A stretch of 64,000 nt of DNA from Cladorhizidae sp. MBARI D1340-BT2 (GCA_028752905.1 JAQNBH010000012.1:24995816-25059815); one strand, 5' to 3'; positions 11,217 to 22,349 are shown, counted from the stretch's first letter. Translations and numbers: made by a program. Notes: a model not told the origin generated them from the letters alone.

Positions 11217-11802
11217 GTGACCATGTCTTGAAGAGGAATGTGCGAAAAGCATCAAGGAAAGGTGATAAGACTGGTTGGGGCCTTACAAAATAACTGACAT
11301 CACTTCTATGGGCCTCTGCACATTGCAGGATGGTAATGGCAATCCCATAAAAAGCAAGGTTAATTCGGGACACCTAAAGCCTTACTTGACCCGTAGTATA
11401 CCAGGTCATGAAACCATGCTTCAAGATAATCTTGTAGGTGATGTTTCCCAACAAATACCTACAACTGAGAGTGGCTATGCAAGCTTGCAGACAAGCTTAC
11501 CCCTCCCTCCCTCTGACCTACAATACCTGGATTGTGACTTTGATTGTGATACTAGTATCGAGGAAGCCACTGTGAATATGGCCATGAATATTGCAGAGAA
11601 GAGTCCACCAAGGAAGAGGCAATGCACAGCAAACCTTGCTGTGGTGTCAACTCTTGGCGTGCAACCCAACAAACCCTATACTGAGAAACAGAGCACAATC
11701 ACTCTACCTCCAGTCCAACCACCACACGCACTGTGGACTAGGACCAACGACAACCACATTTCCACAATCTTCACAGACCGAGACAGATTGTTTTGTGACT
11801 AG
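11217..11802 (+). pseudogene. GPY/F-motif exon and linker, frame-shifted
   Basis: Begins GDHVLKRNVRKASRKGDKTG after CTGCAG. Near 11,272 the frame has to change to continue as GPYKITDITSMGLCTLQDG and SGHLKPYL, a GPY/F domain as found in gypsy and Ginger integrases. The following linker is acidic (YLDCDFDCDTSIEEA) and ends at a stop (11,800). The protease part lies in another frame, so either a small intron or a second frameshift lies between 11,600 and 11,850. Confidence 0.65.
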
Positions 11803-11849
11803 TGCGACCCAGACTGTACCGAGGGTAAATGGCAAATGCCTACCGTGCC

Positions 11850-12149
11850 AACAGCTTGTCAGCTGCAGAGAGTTACCCAGAGACTTTCTCACAACTCTCC
11901 AATCTGGAGCATGGTTGGAGGACACCCACATTAATGAAGCTCAGGCCCTACTTCATGTACAGTTTCCAGAGATGGGTGGCCTTCAGCCAGTTCAATATTT
12001 GGCACCAGGCAGTGGAGGCTCACTTACTGGAACTCCAGTAGAGAATTATGAGCAGATTATGAATACTGGCTGCCATTGGGTTTGTGCATCAAATATAGGA
12101 TCATCCAAGGGCACAGTGTTGTTTTATGACAGCCTCCCTACCAGAACCA
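11850..12149 (+). pseudogene. Ulp1/C48 protease, His/Asp half
   Basis: Reads WLEDTHINEAQALLHVQF, MGGLQPVQYLA, then TGCHWVCASNIG and VLFYDSLPTRT before a donor AG|TAAGTC or S|GTAAG context. The HW and YDS motifs supply the catalytic His and Asp of the Ulp1 (C48) cysteine protease fold. Transposons of several groups carry such deubiquitinase/desumoylase-like domains. Whether this one cleaves SUMO is unknown. Confidence 0.75.
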
Positions 12150-12329
12150 GTAAGTCATTGTGTTTAAACTATGTCAGCTAAAACCCAGTGATTTTTTATT
12201 TGTTATTATTTGTTTGACATGTTTTCTTCAAGTTGGGTGAATGGAGTTGAGCACTATGTACAGTAATATTTGATATTACACCTTAATACATGCGCCTACT
12301 TTAATATATCTGTTCTTATCATTGATGCA

Positions 12330-12643
12330 GAATTGGATACGTTGAAAGGCCTTGCCTGGATGGAGCATTACGCTGGAACCTACCTTATCATTCAGAAACC
12401 AAAAATACAGAGACAGGCTGGAGGCAATGATTGTGGCTTATTTGCAATTGAAATTGCAACAGCTCTATGCAGTGGGATTAACCCATCACTCATCAGCTTT
12501 GACCAGAGCAAGATGCGACACCATCTAGCAATGTCCTTCCAGGAACGAATCTTACTACCTTTCCCATTGAAAGGTCTTAGACGGACTGTGACGTACAAGA
12601 GGTTGGACGAAAGAATACGACTTATCTGCATAATTATGTAGGC
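12330..12643 (+). pseudogene. Ulp1/C48 protease, Gln/Cys half
   Basis: After the acceptor GATGCAG the frame reads ELDTLKGLAWMEHYAGTYL and then IQRQAGGNDCGLFAIEIA. The Q and the C of NDCG are the oxyanion-hole Gln and nucleophile Cys of Ulp1-family proteases, so all four active-site residues survive over the two exons. The frame ends in TAG at 12,641, and the next domain follows in the same frame after it. Confidence 0.75.
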
Positions 12644-12790
12644 AGCCCCATGACCCTGCCCTTACGGTTGCGCACAGTGCTGTTCATGTAAGGAATGGTT
12701 CCATCAATCTTGTGCTAACATTCCTTCATCATCCATTGCAAACTTACAAGAAGAATGGAATTGCCAGCAATGCAAAGACAGAAGCCTGTA
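12644..12790 (+). pseudogene. PHD-like zinc finger remnant
   Basis: In the same frame as the protease exon, after TAG and a further TGA, the sequence reads CPYGCAQCCSCKEWFHQSC then EEWNCQQC and a stop. The spacing C..C..C, W-FH-x2-C and W-x-C-x2-C is that of a PHD/C4HC3 finger missing a clean first Cys pair. The two stops mean it is not translated as one protein in this copy. Confidence 0.6.
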
Positions 12791-13785
12791 AAATATTAAG
12801 AGTAATCTATCAGCTTGTCACAAGTATATAATGTAGTGCATCTCTTCAATTGTGAAATATATTGTGAGTTATTTGGCAAGTTATGAAATTCATGGTCAGT
12901 TGTCAATGAGAATTCATAGAATGGGTTTTCCTATAATTATACCACAATACTTGACGAAATGGGAGTAATGTGACAGGTGCGATAGCATGCCATAATATAG
13001 TTAACTAAAAACTATAATTTATTGCAAGAATAATTCACACTTGGTATTAGAAAGAGAAGAGAAAAACAATTCAAGTGAAATTAAAATATCTAACAAGCAG
13101 ATGAAACGGAAATGAACGAGGGTCCTGGGTCAGCATGGGTACCCACCCTTGGAACATGTATATACAGGATTCCAAAACCCAGACAGGGTCTTATGGAGTG
13201 AGTGACCAAGGGCTCCAATTTCCATAAGGGCTCCAATTTCCATGGTAATAAGACCCTGCATCTATGCAATAATTGATCATTGTGTTTCTCCTACTCCTGC
13301 TATATAATGAGTTCTGTGGGAATTTTGTACTGATAATTAACTGCAAATTTCATACCTTATTCTGATAATTATGGAAGATGTATATAGCATATATATATAT
13401 AGGTGTGAAAGATTGTGCACTTCTTGTTGTGTACTGTAGGGAGTTTGCTGGTGATAGGAAGATTATTGGATATGTTCATTGGATGTGGTCAAGAGCATTG
13501 AAGGGTCTGAGGAGTGGGTGGTATGGAGAAATGATGGAGAGTAGGTCTAATGTTGGGTAGGTGAGCATATAGCAGGGGTGAAGGAGGAGGTGTTGGGTAT
13601 GGTAGACCAAATTGTAATTGTAATGGAAAATGTGTTCAAGTGGTGGGAGAAGAGGAAATACCTAGGGTCCCATGTCCTTATGTCTTTGGCACCTCCCCGC
13701 CCCAAAACAAATACTGTTGTAATAAGTTCATTCGTGCTTTCTTAAAGATTTGCGCACGCGCATTGGATGAAGTAAGGAAATAAAT
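12791..13785. other. 3' non-coding part of the Ginger-like element
   Basis: AT-rich sequence with a short direct repeat (AAGGGCTCCAATTTCCAT twice at 13,207-13,243). No coding domain seen. Confidence 0.5.
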
Positions 13786-13844
13786 ATTAGCGCATTCGCA
13801 GTAGGTAAAGTGCGGCAGTGCGGTAATATGGCATGACACCGGAA
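13786..13844 (-). repeat. Right terminal inverted repeat of the Ginger-like element
   Basis: Inverted partner of 4,059-4,118. Read on the minus strand it starts TTCCGGTGTCATGCCATATT and continues ACCGCACTGCCGCACTTTAC. The outermost bases are slightly degenerate. TTAA follows at 13,845. Confidence 0.9.
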
Positions 13845-13870
13845 TTAACTTATGGAAAGTTAGCAAGTAT

Positions 13871-13912
13871 GTACTCAGACCCTGGTCACTACTGCTATCA
13901 TTGCCAGAGGCT
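13871..13912 (+). repeat. Single 38-bp satellite unit right of the transposon block
   Basis: GTACTCAGACCCTGGTCACT followed by ACTGCTATCATTGCCAGAGG is one unit of the satellite found at 1-285. Confidence 0.8.
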
Positions 13913-16284
13913 TAGCTTTTGTAGTGTTTTTTGTGTTTCCATCACCCCCATGGGTGGGCATGAAAAGGAGAGAGCAGTGGAGCTGAAACAAGAAACCCTA
14001 ACTACTTGAACTATGAAGCAACTTTAATTTCCCACTTTCTCATATATTATTTTATATCAATAGAAGGTAGTACATTGGTACATAGGAGAGAGGTTATATT
14101 CCAATAACAGGACTATAATTTGTTTTTGTGCCACAATAGGTAGCAGTCGGTGCTCGCAGAGTTCCAATGTGGCATAACCATATGCCACATTCCTGGCAGT
14201 ACCATTGGCTGTCAGATCGCTTCTGTTGCTGGTAACAAATAAGTGCAACGACCTCGACTGCGCTTCCTAGATGTTGCAGGGTTCTTTATCGAGAAGTGGG
14301 GAAAAGGAAGCTGCTTGATAATGGAGCCACTACACCCAGCTCTGCATCGGCTACAATAACCTCCGATGATCTCCTTGGCCAGCTGAATCCTGAACTTCTT
14401 GATCGTAAGTTCACTGCCTCTTCCTTACCATTCTTTGTGCAGAATGAAGTTGTTTGTAACGGCCACATTGATCAGAAAGTAAAATATGTATTTGTAGTAC
14501 TTTCTGCTTTCCACCTGACACCTATAATATCCTCTGATCTGATCACCTTTGTCCACACTCCCATGTATTTATTGTAGGACTGTATAGCTAGGGGGCAGCT
14601 TATTTCCTCTCTGCTGCCATTGCTCGTATGCCGAAGGACTGAGGTGACACTTTTGGTGCCACCGTTGGTGTACATAGGCATGACGACCCTTTGGCCCTAC
14701 CATGCATTTTTGCACGCACTTTTCCGGATTGCGTGGCTAGTGACTGGCCCCTAAAAATGTTGACAAGTTCATGAGTATCCTATAGTTATATGGTAAATAA
14801 CATATATGAACTGATATACACGAACTGATATACAACCCCAAAATATTTGTGGCTTGTGTTTATAGAGTGCACATTTTACCTTTTCTTGAATTTGACTTTC
14901 TTCAGTCTCCTCATGGAAATCATGCCTGTCTTTCCTGGCAGTCCCACATCCATAGATCCCTCTCCTTTCCAAGTCAACCAACAGGCTATGGGAGATTTTA
15001 AAAAGTTGTTAAAATAGGCCCAGTTAGGTTCTTGACCACTCTTGTTCCCAAGTGGTGTTCAACCGCACATTTCTTTTTCCCTGTATATACCTTGAACTGC
15101 GAGAGAGAAAAAACCATTTCGGCTATCAGCCCGAACCCACGCCTTGATACCTCTTTTGATGGGTTTCATGGGCTATTGGTTTGTAGTGGTGGATGGGATC
15201 CCTCTTCCAGTAGTCTTCTGTGGATGGCTGGTGGTTAATTCCCATTAGAATGCTGAAGCCTATGAATGCTCGAATGTCATCCTCAGTAATTTCTAAACAT
15301 AGTCTTCAGTACTCATGTTGTTTGTCTGATCTTATGTCTATTCCACTATGTTAGGTGCTAAAAAAAGTTCAAATACCTATACCTCCAGTGGTGATTCTGG
15401 AATAGGAACTATAGGTCCTACGGAGTATGTGAATGGGTAAATGATACGGGTCAATTGGTTTGTGGACCAAACTGGATGTCTGTGTGGAAGAGACAGTGGA
15501 TGGCAAGGCTAAGGAGGTAGGAATGAAAGAGGGTGATTGTTGTTGAGTCTGTACAAGTGAGTTGGGGCTGGGGTGTGTAAGTGGGTGTGGTTGATACTGT
15601 GTTGGTTGAGGCATGGGTGTGGTCGATTCTCATGTAGGTTGAAGTTGAGGCTGGGTATGGAAGTGGGTGTGGTTGATACTGATGTTGGTTGTGGCTGGTG
15701 TATAGTCGACATTGCTGTAAGTTGAGGCTGGGGTGTGGAAGTGGGTATGGTCGTTACTGATGTGGTTTGAGGGTTGGGTGTGGTCGACACTGATATAGGC
15801 TGGGATATGGAAGTTTGTTTGTCAATGGTGATGAAGGTAAAGGTGGAAAGTAGTAGTAGTGGGTGTGGGATGGGTGGTCTTCAAACTCAGAAATATATTA
15901 TATTTTATTCAACATTTATTCACTAAAATTTCCTTACCTTCAATTCTTCATCACTTCCATCTGCAAATGGCTATCAAAGTCCCCATCTGCATCCAATGCC
16001 TTCAGGACCTCCTCCAAAGAGAGATGTATTTTTGCCCATTTGATAGTTAAATATCCAATTTTTTATTGAATATTTTGTTAGCAAGTTAGCAAGTTTTCTA
16101 AAAAAATTGTTATAGAAGTGTTATGTATTATAGTATCATGAACTAGTATCGCTGCCTTCGTAAAGAGTTGTGCAGCTAGCAGATCCGCGAGCTGCTTATT
16201 TGGCGTTCATTGTACGCGCGGGCGAGACATCAATAGGTATTAAATTTTAACACAGGGTTCAAATGTGGTAAAAAAATCTTTTTC
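13913..16284. other. Unassigned region with a minisatellite
   Basis: Short open frames only. One at 14,296-14,577 (plus) carries SASATITSDDLLGQLNPELL, which I do not recognise. From about 15,550 to 15,810 a degenerate minisatellite of GTTGAGGCTGGGGTGTGGAA plus GTGGGTGTGGTTGATACTG-type units occurs in roughly six copies. The Pro/Thr-rich minus-strand frames here come from that array. Confidence 0.45.
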
Positions 16285-16690
16285 TTGCCTTCGTTAGGTA
16301 ACGAGGCGAAAATATTGAAAAACGCAGACCGTTCAGAATTCAAGCAGCTCCGAGATATCCAGCAGGCTAACCTTAGGATTGTGCTTTCTCAGGTTCTGGG
16401 CGATGATTTTGGACTGTCTGAGAGGGAAAGCAGTGATGAAGGTGATGGCATCTCGTCTTACCTTGGCCAGACCAGTATTGACCCTGAAGCTCTGCTATCT
16501 CTGGCAAAGTAGTCCGGCCTGACTTACCTTCAAGCACTCTCATTGATTTGGGTGAAGATGAGATTGCTTAGCGATGAAGAAGGCATTGGCTGAGTTTAGC
16601 TATAGTTGGTTGTGTAGTGAGTAAGCAGCATGAACTGCAAGGGCTGCTTCCTTGTTAGTGGGTAGTCCACGAAAATATGTTAATTTGAGC
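16285..16690 (+). repeat. Dispersed repeat, copy A (partner at 35,160)
   Basis: A stretch with an open frame (KILKNADRSEFKQLRDIQQA, GDDFGLSERESSDEGD) preceded by a good acceptor tract, TTGCCTTCGTTAG. A degenerate copy of the same sequence lies at 35,160-35,545, including downstream GAAGAAGGCATT and GGTAGTCC motifs. It is likely a fragment of an unclassified transposon protein with an acidic segment. Confidence 0.55.
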
Positions 16691-17605
16691 AATTTTTTTA
16701 CTGTGTCACAAAGAATGAACTGTTCCCCCCCCTTCAACACCACAAATTGGCCCAGTACTTCAATCTGTTTGTTGCAATTATTGGTTTCCGCATGGTATTT
16801 TCTTTCTCTGTTATATCATATTCATTGTGATGGTCATGTATTGTACTTCTAGCATGCATATATGTATTCACACTTCTGGAATGCTATACCGTAAAGTATG
16901 CAGCAAGCGCGCTTACCTTTCAAACCCCAAATCGTAGGTGTGGGCGCTTGCTACATCTAGTAGTGGGCGCTTGCCTCTGGTGAAACAATTCTTAATAACG
17001 CACATTGGACACAAATAAAGTCAAAGAGCTCAAAAAAATATCTATCTCTAGTCTAGGGTAAAATGTTATTTTATTTTGTTCTGGAAACTAACATTTAGCT
17101 AGTGCTATTCCTCAGGTTCACTGAAAGACGCCAAGTCGTTCACATCTACATCCAAATCAGCGAACGGATCTTCGTCGCTATCTCTCTCCTCTCTGTCTTA
17201 GCTCAGCGTCGGATTGCAATCTCTAATTAGACTATCCTCAAGCCATCAATGCTGATGGAGATGCCACAAGAGAGAAAGAAACTCTCTATCAAATTTCCTG
17301 GAATTGACTCCCAGGCAGAGAGACCCAATCAATGGCTGAGGGCTGCTTGAGATTGCCATGAGATGTTCTACTGTTGCAAGTCCTACGCCATTCCATCTAC
17401 AACTCTTTCATTTTCTCTTTTAAAGGGCTTATTTATGGACACATCAGGGGTGGCTCCGCCAATTTTGAGGTGGTCAGGCCCGGATGTGGGTGTGGTCAAA
17501 ACGTGACGATTTTTCATTTTCACGAATTGCCCAGTTATAGAGATTCATTAAATAAAGGTACCAAATACACATTATATATATATATACACTAATATACTAT
17601 AATGC

Positions 17606-17757
17606 AGGCGAAGATAAAGTTTAAAAGGATGAAGGGGGTTCATCGTCAACTTCCTCCATACCTTGAGGAATTTATGTGGAGGGAGAGGAATGCCCACACA
17701 TCTGCTGAGGCTTTTGGCAGCATCCTACATGCAATCAAAACACAGTACCCAGTATAA
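17606..17757 (+). pseudogene. ISXO2-like (Merlin-type) transposase C-terminal fragment
   Basis: Reads FKRMKGVHRQLPPYLEEFMW then RERNAHTSAEAFGSILHAI and a stop. 'H..LP.YL.EFMWR.R' is typical of the end of ISXO2/IS1595-like transposases found in Merlin DNA transposons. Only about 50 codons remain; the catalytic part is absent. Confidence 0.6.
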
Positions 17758-18091
17758 GTTTGCCCTCTGATGTTGGTAGCTCCTGGCTTCACTGTTATAT
17801 GCTTGGTATCAAAGTCGATGCTGCATTTGTTGTTTTATGAAGTTGTGTTAATATTAAGTTGTGTTAATTTTTTGTTGTGTATTATTGCTAATGCATATTG
17901 TTCTGTCCAGGGGTATTTGTTACTTACTTTGAGTATCCTTTCTTGATGCCTTCTGAATGCTCCATCAAAATCAAAGGACTCACTCTACATGGTGCACGCA
18001 TTTAAGATAAGCACGGAAAAGTGCGTTTTAAAGTATATACCGCAAAAACAATTGACGCGCATGGATTTTTCAACTTCCAGAGTCTTACTCT

Positions 18092-18400
18092 TTACATGAT
18101 CCCAATTACCTTGGAGTCCTCTTCACTCATGAGCTTCATCAGTTGAAACAGATTTCCATCACCACGATTGTCATGACCACGTATCCCACATCCCTGCCTT
18201 GCCAAAAACTTTAGACTGCTCAGAACCTTTAGAAGGCAGTGCCGATTTTTTGCTCTGTCTTGGGCCAAAGTACTAGAGAGCATCTCACCTACATCTCGTG
18301 TAGTTGTTGGTACTGTAATTAGCTTCTCAACTGCTATCTTGTGGCACTGACTTTTCTCATGCTGTCGGATACCTAGTGTGGCATCTTTCCAGTTCTAAAT
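18092..18400 (-). pseudogene. TTF-type hAT transposase fragment (ZMYM1-like)
   Basis: The minus strand reads NWKDATLGIRQHEKSQCHK, LITVPTTTRDVGEMLSS, RHCLLKVLSSLKFLARQG and IRGHDNRGDGNLFQLMKL. This is the conserved start of the DUF4371/TTF-type hAT transposases also found in ZMYM1-like proteins ('W..A...F..HE.S..H', 'NR..L.K....I.FLARQGL.LRGH'). The frame is open through this piece, but the rest of the transposase is absent. Confidence 0.7.
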
Positions 18401-18468
18401 CCCCGAGATAACTACAATATAAAGCATTCTAAATAAGTGAATAGTACTATAAACTTTAAAAGTTAAGT

Positions 18469-18879
18469 TCAAAGATCTATGAGGAAGTCGCTCAACTTAC
18501 AAAAGCAGCATCGGTAGCTCCTGGCTTCACTAAACAGCTTTGCAGCAGAGGTGGCAATCCAGAGAATCTCTGGCTTCACTATAATGTAGCCAAGACCAGG
18601 TACGGAACCGGCTCGCTTGACAAGATCTCTCCACTGCCTTCTTTTTCCCGAAAGCTCTCTTCGGAAAGGCGAAAGATTCGGGCGGTTGACGGGAACTTCA
18701 GGAAGGTTATCGATCACTTCAGACGCTACACCATGCCACAGCCAGACCGGGCTAGTCAATTGGGTAAGGTCCTCATTCGCGCATGCGCAGCATGTTACCA
18801 AAAGTGGTCCGGGAGTGGCCGGACCATCGACGCCGCCACTGCACATCCATAGGCAGAAACAGTAATTTTTTGTCCTGCA
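18469..18879 (-). other. Unrecognised open frame
   Basis: A 153-codon minus-strand frame (18,469-18,930) contains VIDNLPEVPVNRPNLSPFRR and GKRRQWRDLVKRAGS. The sequence is complex enough to have been coding, but I do not recognise a family and there are no flanking splice or start signals I trust. Its upper end overlaps the palindrome. Confidence 0.25.
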
Positions 18880-19620
18880 GATTAAAAATAAGATTTTTTC
18901 TGAACCGGAACGCGTGCGCACGGGATTCACTCGGTCTGAGGTACGGAGATATGGTTTACACGAAAAGGTGTGGTTTCAGTCGTGATATTTCCGCCATCAG
19001 GGGTGTGGTTTTCACGGGGGGGGGATCTAGTAGGGTTGTTATCGATGGTTAGAAACTGTTGCTTGGAATGGATACTGCTTGCTAAACAGCTGTGATGGAC
19101 TTAGCTAGGCTGCTCTATCATGTGCAGTGTTAGTATAAACATTGCTGCATGGACACAATAGCTTGCTAATGCTGTATCACCTCCAAAAGCCCTTGAACGT
19201 TTTGTTCCCACCCTAGCCCCAGCCCTAGCCCGAGCCCTTGAAAGTTTTGTAGCCCCAGCCCTAGCCCCAGCCCTAGCCCTTGAAAGTTTTGTTCTCACCC
19301 TAGCCCCAGCCCTAGCCCCAGCCATAGCCCTAGCCCCAGCCCTATATTCAAGTGCCAGTCCCATGAGATTCATAAAAACCCTCTGCCAGCTATTGTGTCA
19401 AAGCAGCAATGTTTATACTATAACTGACACAATAGAGCAGCATAGCTACAGTCCATCACAGCTTTTTAGGAAGCAGTATCCATGCACCACCGACCATGCC
19501 AGAACTTTTCCCCGCCGGAAATTTATCACATGACTGGAACCACACCTTTTCGTGTAAACCACACACCCGTACCTCAGATCGAGTGAATCCCTATTGCACA
19601 CGCGGTGCGGTTGAATAAAT
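18880..19620. repeat. Large imperfect palindrome (fold-back)
   Basis: The outer arms are GGGATTCACTCGGTCTGAGG (18,920) and its inverted copy around 19,560-19,600, both next to TTTACACGAAAAGGTGTGGT. Inner arms include CAGCTGTGATGGACT with GCAGTGTTAGTATAAACATT on the left, inverted at 19,400-19,465. The centre is the GGGCTAGGGCTGGGGC array. Confidence 0.8.
19195..19345 (-). repeat. CCCTAGCCCCAG array at the palindrome centre
   Basis: Alternating CCCTAGCCCCAGCCCTAGCC units with occasional CTTGAAAGTTTTGT spacers. The minus strand has dense runs of three and four G, suitable for G-quadruplexes. Confidence 0.85.
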
Positions 19621-20268
19621 CTATCAAAAGCGATGCCTGCATTAATTAAAGGGGTGCTTTAGGTCAAACCACAAAAAACATGCCACGAACTAAAAACCGT
19701 CATAACTTTTAGGTGTCTAGGGCTACAAATATAATTTTTGTGTCAAAAGATCCAGAATAGCTAAGTGCCAAAAAATTGAAATTGGTATATATATATACGA
19801 GTGGCTAGAGGAAGCCCTATACCTGTATTATACTCGTATATATATACAAATTTCGCTATTTCTGGATGAGGATTTTGGGATGCAGGTTTTTTAGGTCTCT
19901 CCACTTTAGGGTCTAGTAACTTGCCTATAGTTATACCTATTAAACATATTTTAGTATCAAAAGAGAGCACACACAGAGAGACCTATTTTTTTAGCTATAT
20001 ATCAAGTCCATACAATGAAGTTTGCAGAATCTACGGAGCTCTAAAGTTGTAACCACAAGTTAAAATAAAAAATACCATCGAAACTCACCCTCAACGGACA
20101 GTCTTCTTTCCCAAGAATTGAATGGAGGTGTATGTACAAAAGTCACTATAAGTCCAGAATGGAGCATCCAAATCATGAACCCTACAAAATCCTAGTTCGC
20201 TGAAAACAGCCTAGTGGGTGCTTGCTACTTGGAGGGCGCTTTCTGCGTACTTTACGGTAATTCAAATC

Positions 20269-21560
20269 AATTGTGGTACACTGCTCAAAATCAAATCTGA
20301 TCTGATGGCAGATTTTGTGAATTTTTAAGTTGAGATTTTATTTTGCAGTTCACTATCACACATTCTTGGGAAATCACTCCTGAAGTGATAGCATAGTTGT
20401 TGGGATGTAGGTACATCATTTTCCTTGATGTTTTCACTCACTTGTACTCCACTGTGACTTGACTTACCTGTCCTCCATTCTTCTGCACTTAGCTACCTGT
20501 TTGTGAAGTGAAATCTGCGAATTCAAAGCTTTTAGAAAAGTGGGTGTAACAAAAAAGGCATGAGTATGAATGTGGCTTTACCACTTGTAATGCAAGGCCT
20601 GCAGGTGCATGTAAAGAATAGGGAATATTATAATGCTGTCCTTCCACTTCCATAACGGTCTCTCGCCTCTGCTCCTCATCTGTGGTCACCCTGTCCAATC
20701 TCATCTGGTGTCACTGCCAGCTCTCTCCCATTATATTCACCTCCCAGATATATACGAATATCATCCTTTGAGCCTAGAAGATGTCCCAGCCCAGACCATA
20801 CTTGAGTTATTGCTACAGCCCCTTCAGTGCTGCCTGGCCAGAGTTGAAAATCATCACTTGCCAAATCAACAGTGATCTCCACAACTATTGATGATGAAAA
20901 CTCTGACTTGGGACATCTGTTCCAGATGAGGCTGTTAACAACTCATTCTGGTTAGCTCCAGGAATACGTTGCACCATCAAAGTATCCGAGAAGAGCTTCA
21001 GTAATACTTCCTTGACATATGGTCTGATGACAACAGGTATGGTAGGCTTGTGTGAGGGATGAGTCTCGCACTTGGCCTGGATGCACTAGAATTTGCTCCA
21101 GGAGATCTCTCCAATAGGGCACAAGTAGTGTTACCAGTGGAGATGGAGTGGAAGAAAGTTGCCATCACTGCATCCTGCATGGAAGAAACCTGAAGGATGA
21201 TTAGCTATAGTTATAGCATCGAATATTGAGCAAGTAGATGGAGTTTTTATCTATTTGTTTGTTGAAATGCTTGGTTTTCAACTTTTCCCCTTAGGACACC
21301 ATGGGCGTATGCAGGGGCGGAGGGGAGGTTCTGGGGGTTAATGATATTCATAGGAATGTGTGTGTGTGTGTTTTTCCCTCTCGGATTTTATTTCAGGCAC
21401 TGGCACATATATAATTTTAATTATACACAGGTACATTGACAGTGTTAAATAATGTGGAAACAAAATTACAATAACTTAATGAGCTAATCATTGCACTACA
21501 CAGTCATGTTGCACATGTAGTCAGCATTAATATATAGTAGTTGTGGAACTAGTGAGCTAC
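20269..21560. other. Unassigned sequence
   Basis: Only short open frames, none with a recognisable domain (for example minus 20,676-20,882 and 20,998-21,180). A GTGTGTGTGT tract lies at 21,358-21,372. I see no gene. Confidence 0.5.
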
Positions 21561-21589
21561 GACTCAACCATGAAGAGGCAACGATAATC

Positions 21590-22195
21590 TATGGACATGA
21601 GCTTTCTAGTGGTGCTAGATACTCTTTCTTATGTCACCACGATGTACCATTGCCTAGTGTCCTTCCTGGCACCTTTTCACATGGCTGTCACCGAAAGTTT
21701 AATGTATCGTGGCTCAGTAAGTATCCTTGGCTAGTCTACAGTTCTAAGGTAGATGGTGTCTTTTGTGCACCTTGTGCTCTGTTTCTTCTATCTAGCCAAC
21801 GTAAAGATAAGTAATTAAGCCTTTTTCTAACTGGATCGAGGTGAGTTGCAATTTGAGTTATCATGCGAAGCTTCAATACCATCGACAGTGATTGTTTGCA
21901 GAAAGCAGATGCATTTGAAAATCCAGCATCACGAGTAGATGTAATGACAAGCACTGCTGTTCAAAAGAAAATAAGTGAAAACAGGCATATACTGAGGCAA
22001 ATTGTACGAGCAATTGTTTTCTTAGGCAAACAGGGAATTGCATTTCGTGGAAAGTTAGAAGATGTTGCATCGTCAAAGAATCCTGGCAACTTTTTAGCAC
22101 TGCTAAAATCTTTTGCTGAGACAGACAGTATATGTTTATTGGACCAAGGCAAAGAATGCAACACACTTATCACCAAGGACTCAAAATGAAATTAT
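21590..22195 (+). pseudogene. TTF-type hAT transposase remnant (zinc finger plus DUF4371 start)
   Basis: Around 21,665 the plus strand reads RKFNVSWLSKYPWLVYSS then GVFCAPCALFLLSSQRKD, a TTF-type zinc finger ('F...W...YPWL.YS...DG.FC..C..F'). After a stop at 21,812 and a frame change it continues with KISENRHILRQIVRAIVFLG, KQGIAFRG and NPGNFLALLKSFAETD (DUF4371/ZMYM1-like). It ends by 22,190. It is truncated and broken, on the opposite strand to the fragment at 18,092. Confidence 0.75.
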
Positions 22196-22349
22196 CTTTT
22201 AGGTAATCCACGTCATTTGTAGAATTAATGTTCTCTAATTTTGACCAAATAAGACACAGGTCCAAGGCACTCAACAATCACTCTGGCAACCCAATCTGGT
22301 CCTGATCATCGGGTTTCTCACCATCACTGATTGTCCTAAAAACCGTATG

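Larger units (their letters stand above)
4059..13844 (+). mobile_element. Ginger-like integrase/Ulp1/PHD DNA transposon, intron-containing, with nested piggyBac
   Basis: Terminal inverted repeats of about 58 bp begin TGTCCCGGTGTCGTGCCATA on the left, with a near-identical inverted copy on the right. TTAA flanks both outer ends (4,055-4,058 and 13,845-13,848), consistent with a 4-bp target duplication. Between them the plus strand encodes an H2C2 finger, DDE integrase core, GPY/F motif, Ulp1-type protease and PHD-like finger. These are spread over exons with GT-AG borders and compatible phases where adjacent. Integrase plus GPY/F with short inverted repeats, introns and no reverse transcriptase fits the Ginger superfamily rather than an LTR retrotransposon. 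A 2,476-bp insertion (7,208-9,683) and several stops or frameshifts show this copy is decayed. Confidence 0.75.
16886..20268. mobile_element. DNA element bounded by CCGTAAAG inverted repeats
   Basis: The left end TACCGTAAAGTATGCAGCAA is matched inverted at the right end (20,240-20,268) by TACCGTAAAGTACGCAGAAA, followed on both sides by AGCGC. TA flanks both ends. The interior holds an ISXO2-like transposase fragment, a TTF-hAT fragment and a large palindrome, so it may be a composite rather than one intact element. Superfamily not assigned. Confidence 0.55.

Noticed and set aside
4059..13844. LTR retrotransposon (gypsy) because of the integrase and GPY/F motif
   Set aside because: No reverse transcriptase or LTRs, the integrase is split by introns, and the ends are short inverted repeats, all pointing to a DNA transposon.
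15369..15790. Pro/Thr-rich minus-strand protein
   Set aside because: Three overlapping frames are equally open because of the GTTGAGGCTGGGGTGTGG minisatellite; no domain or splice support.
19195..19345. Interstitial telomere repeat
   Set aside because: Units are CCCTAG/CCCCAG with spacers, not the CCCTAA repeat of animal telomeres, and they lie at the centre of a palindrome.
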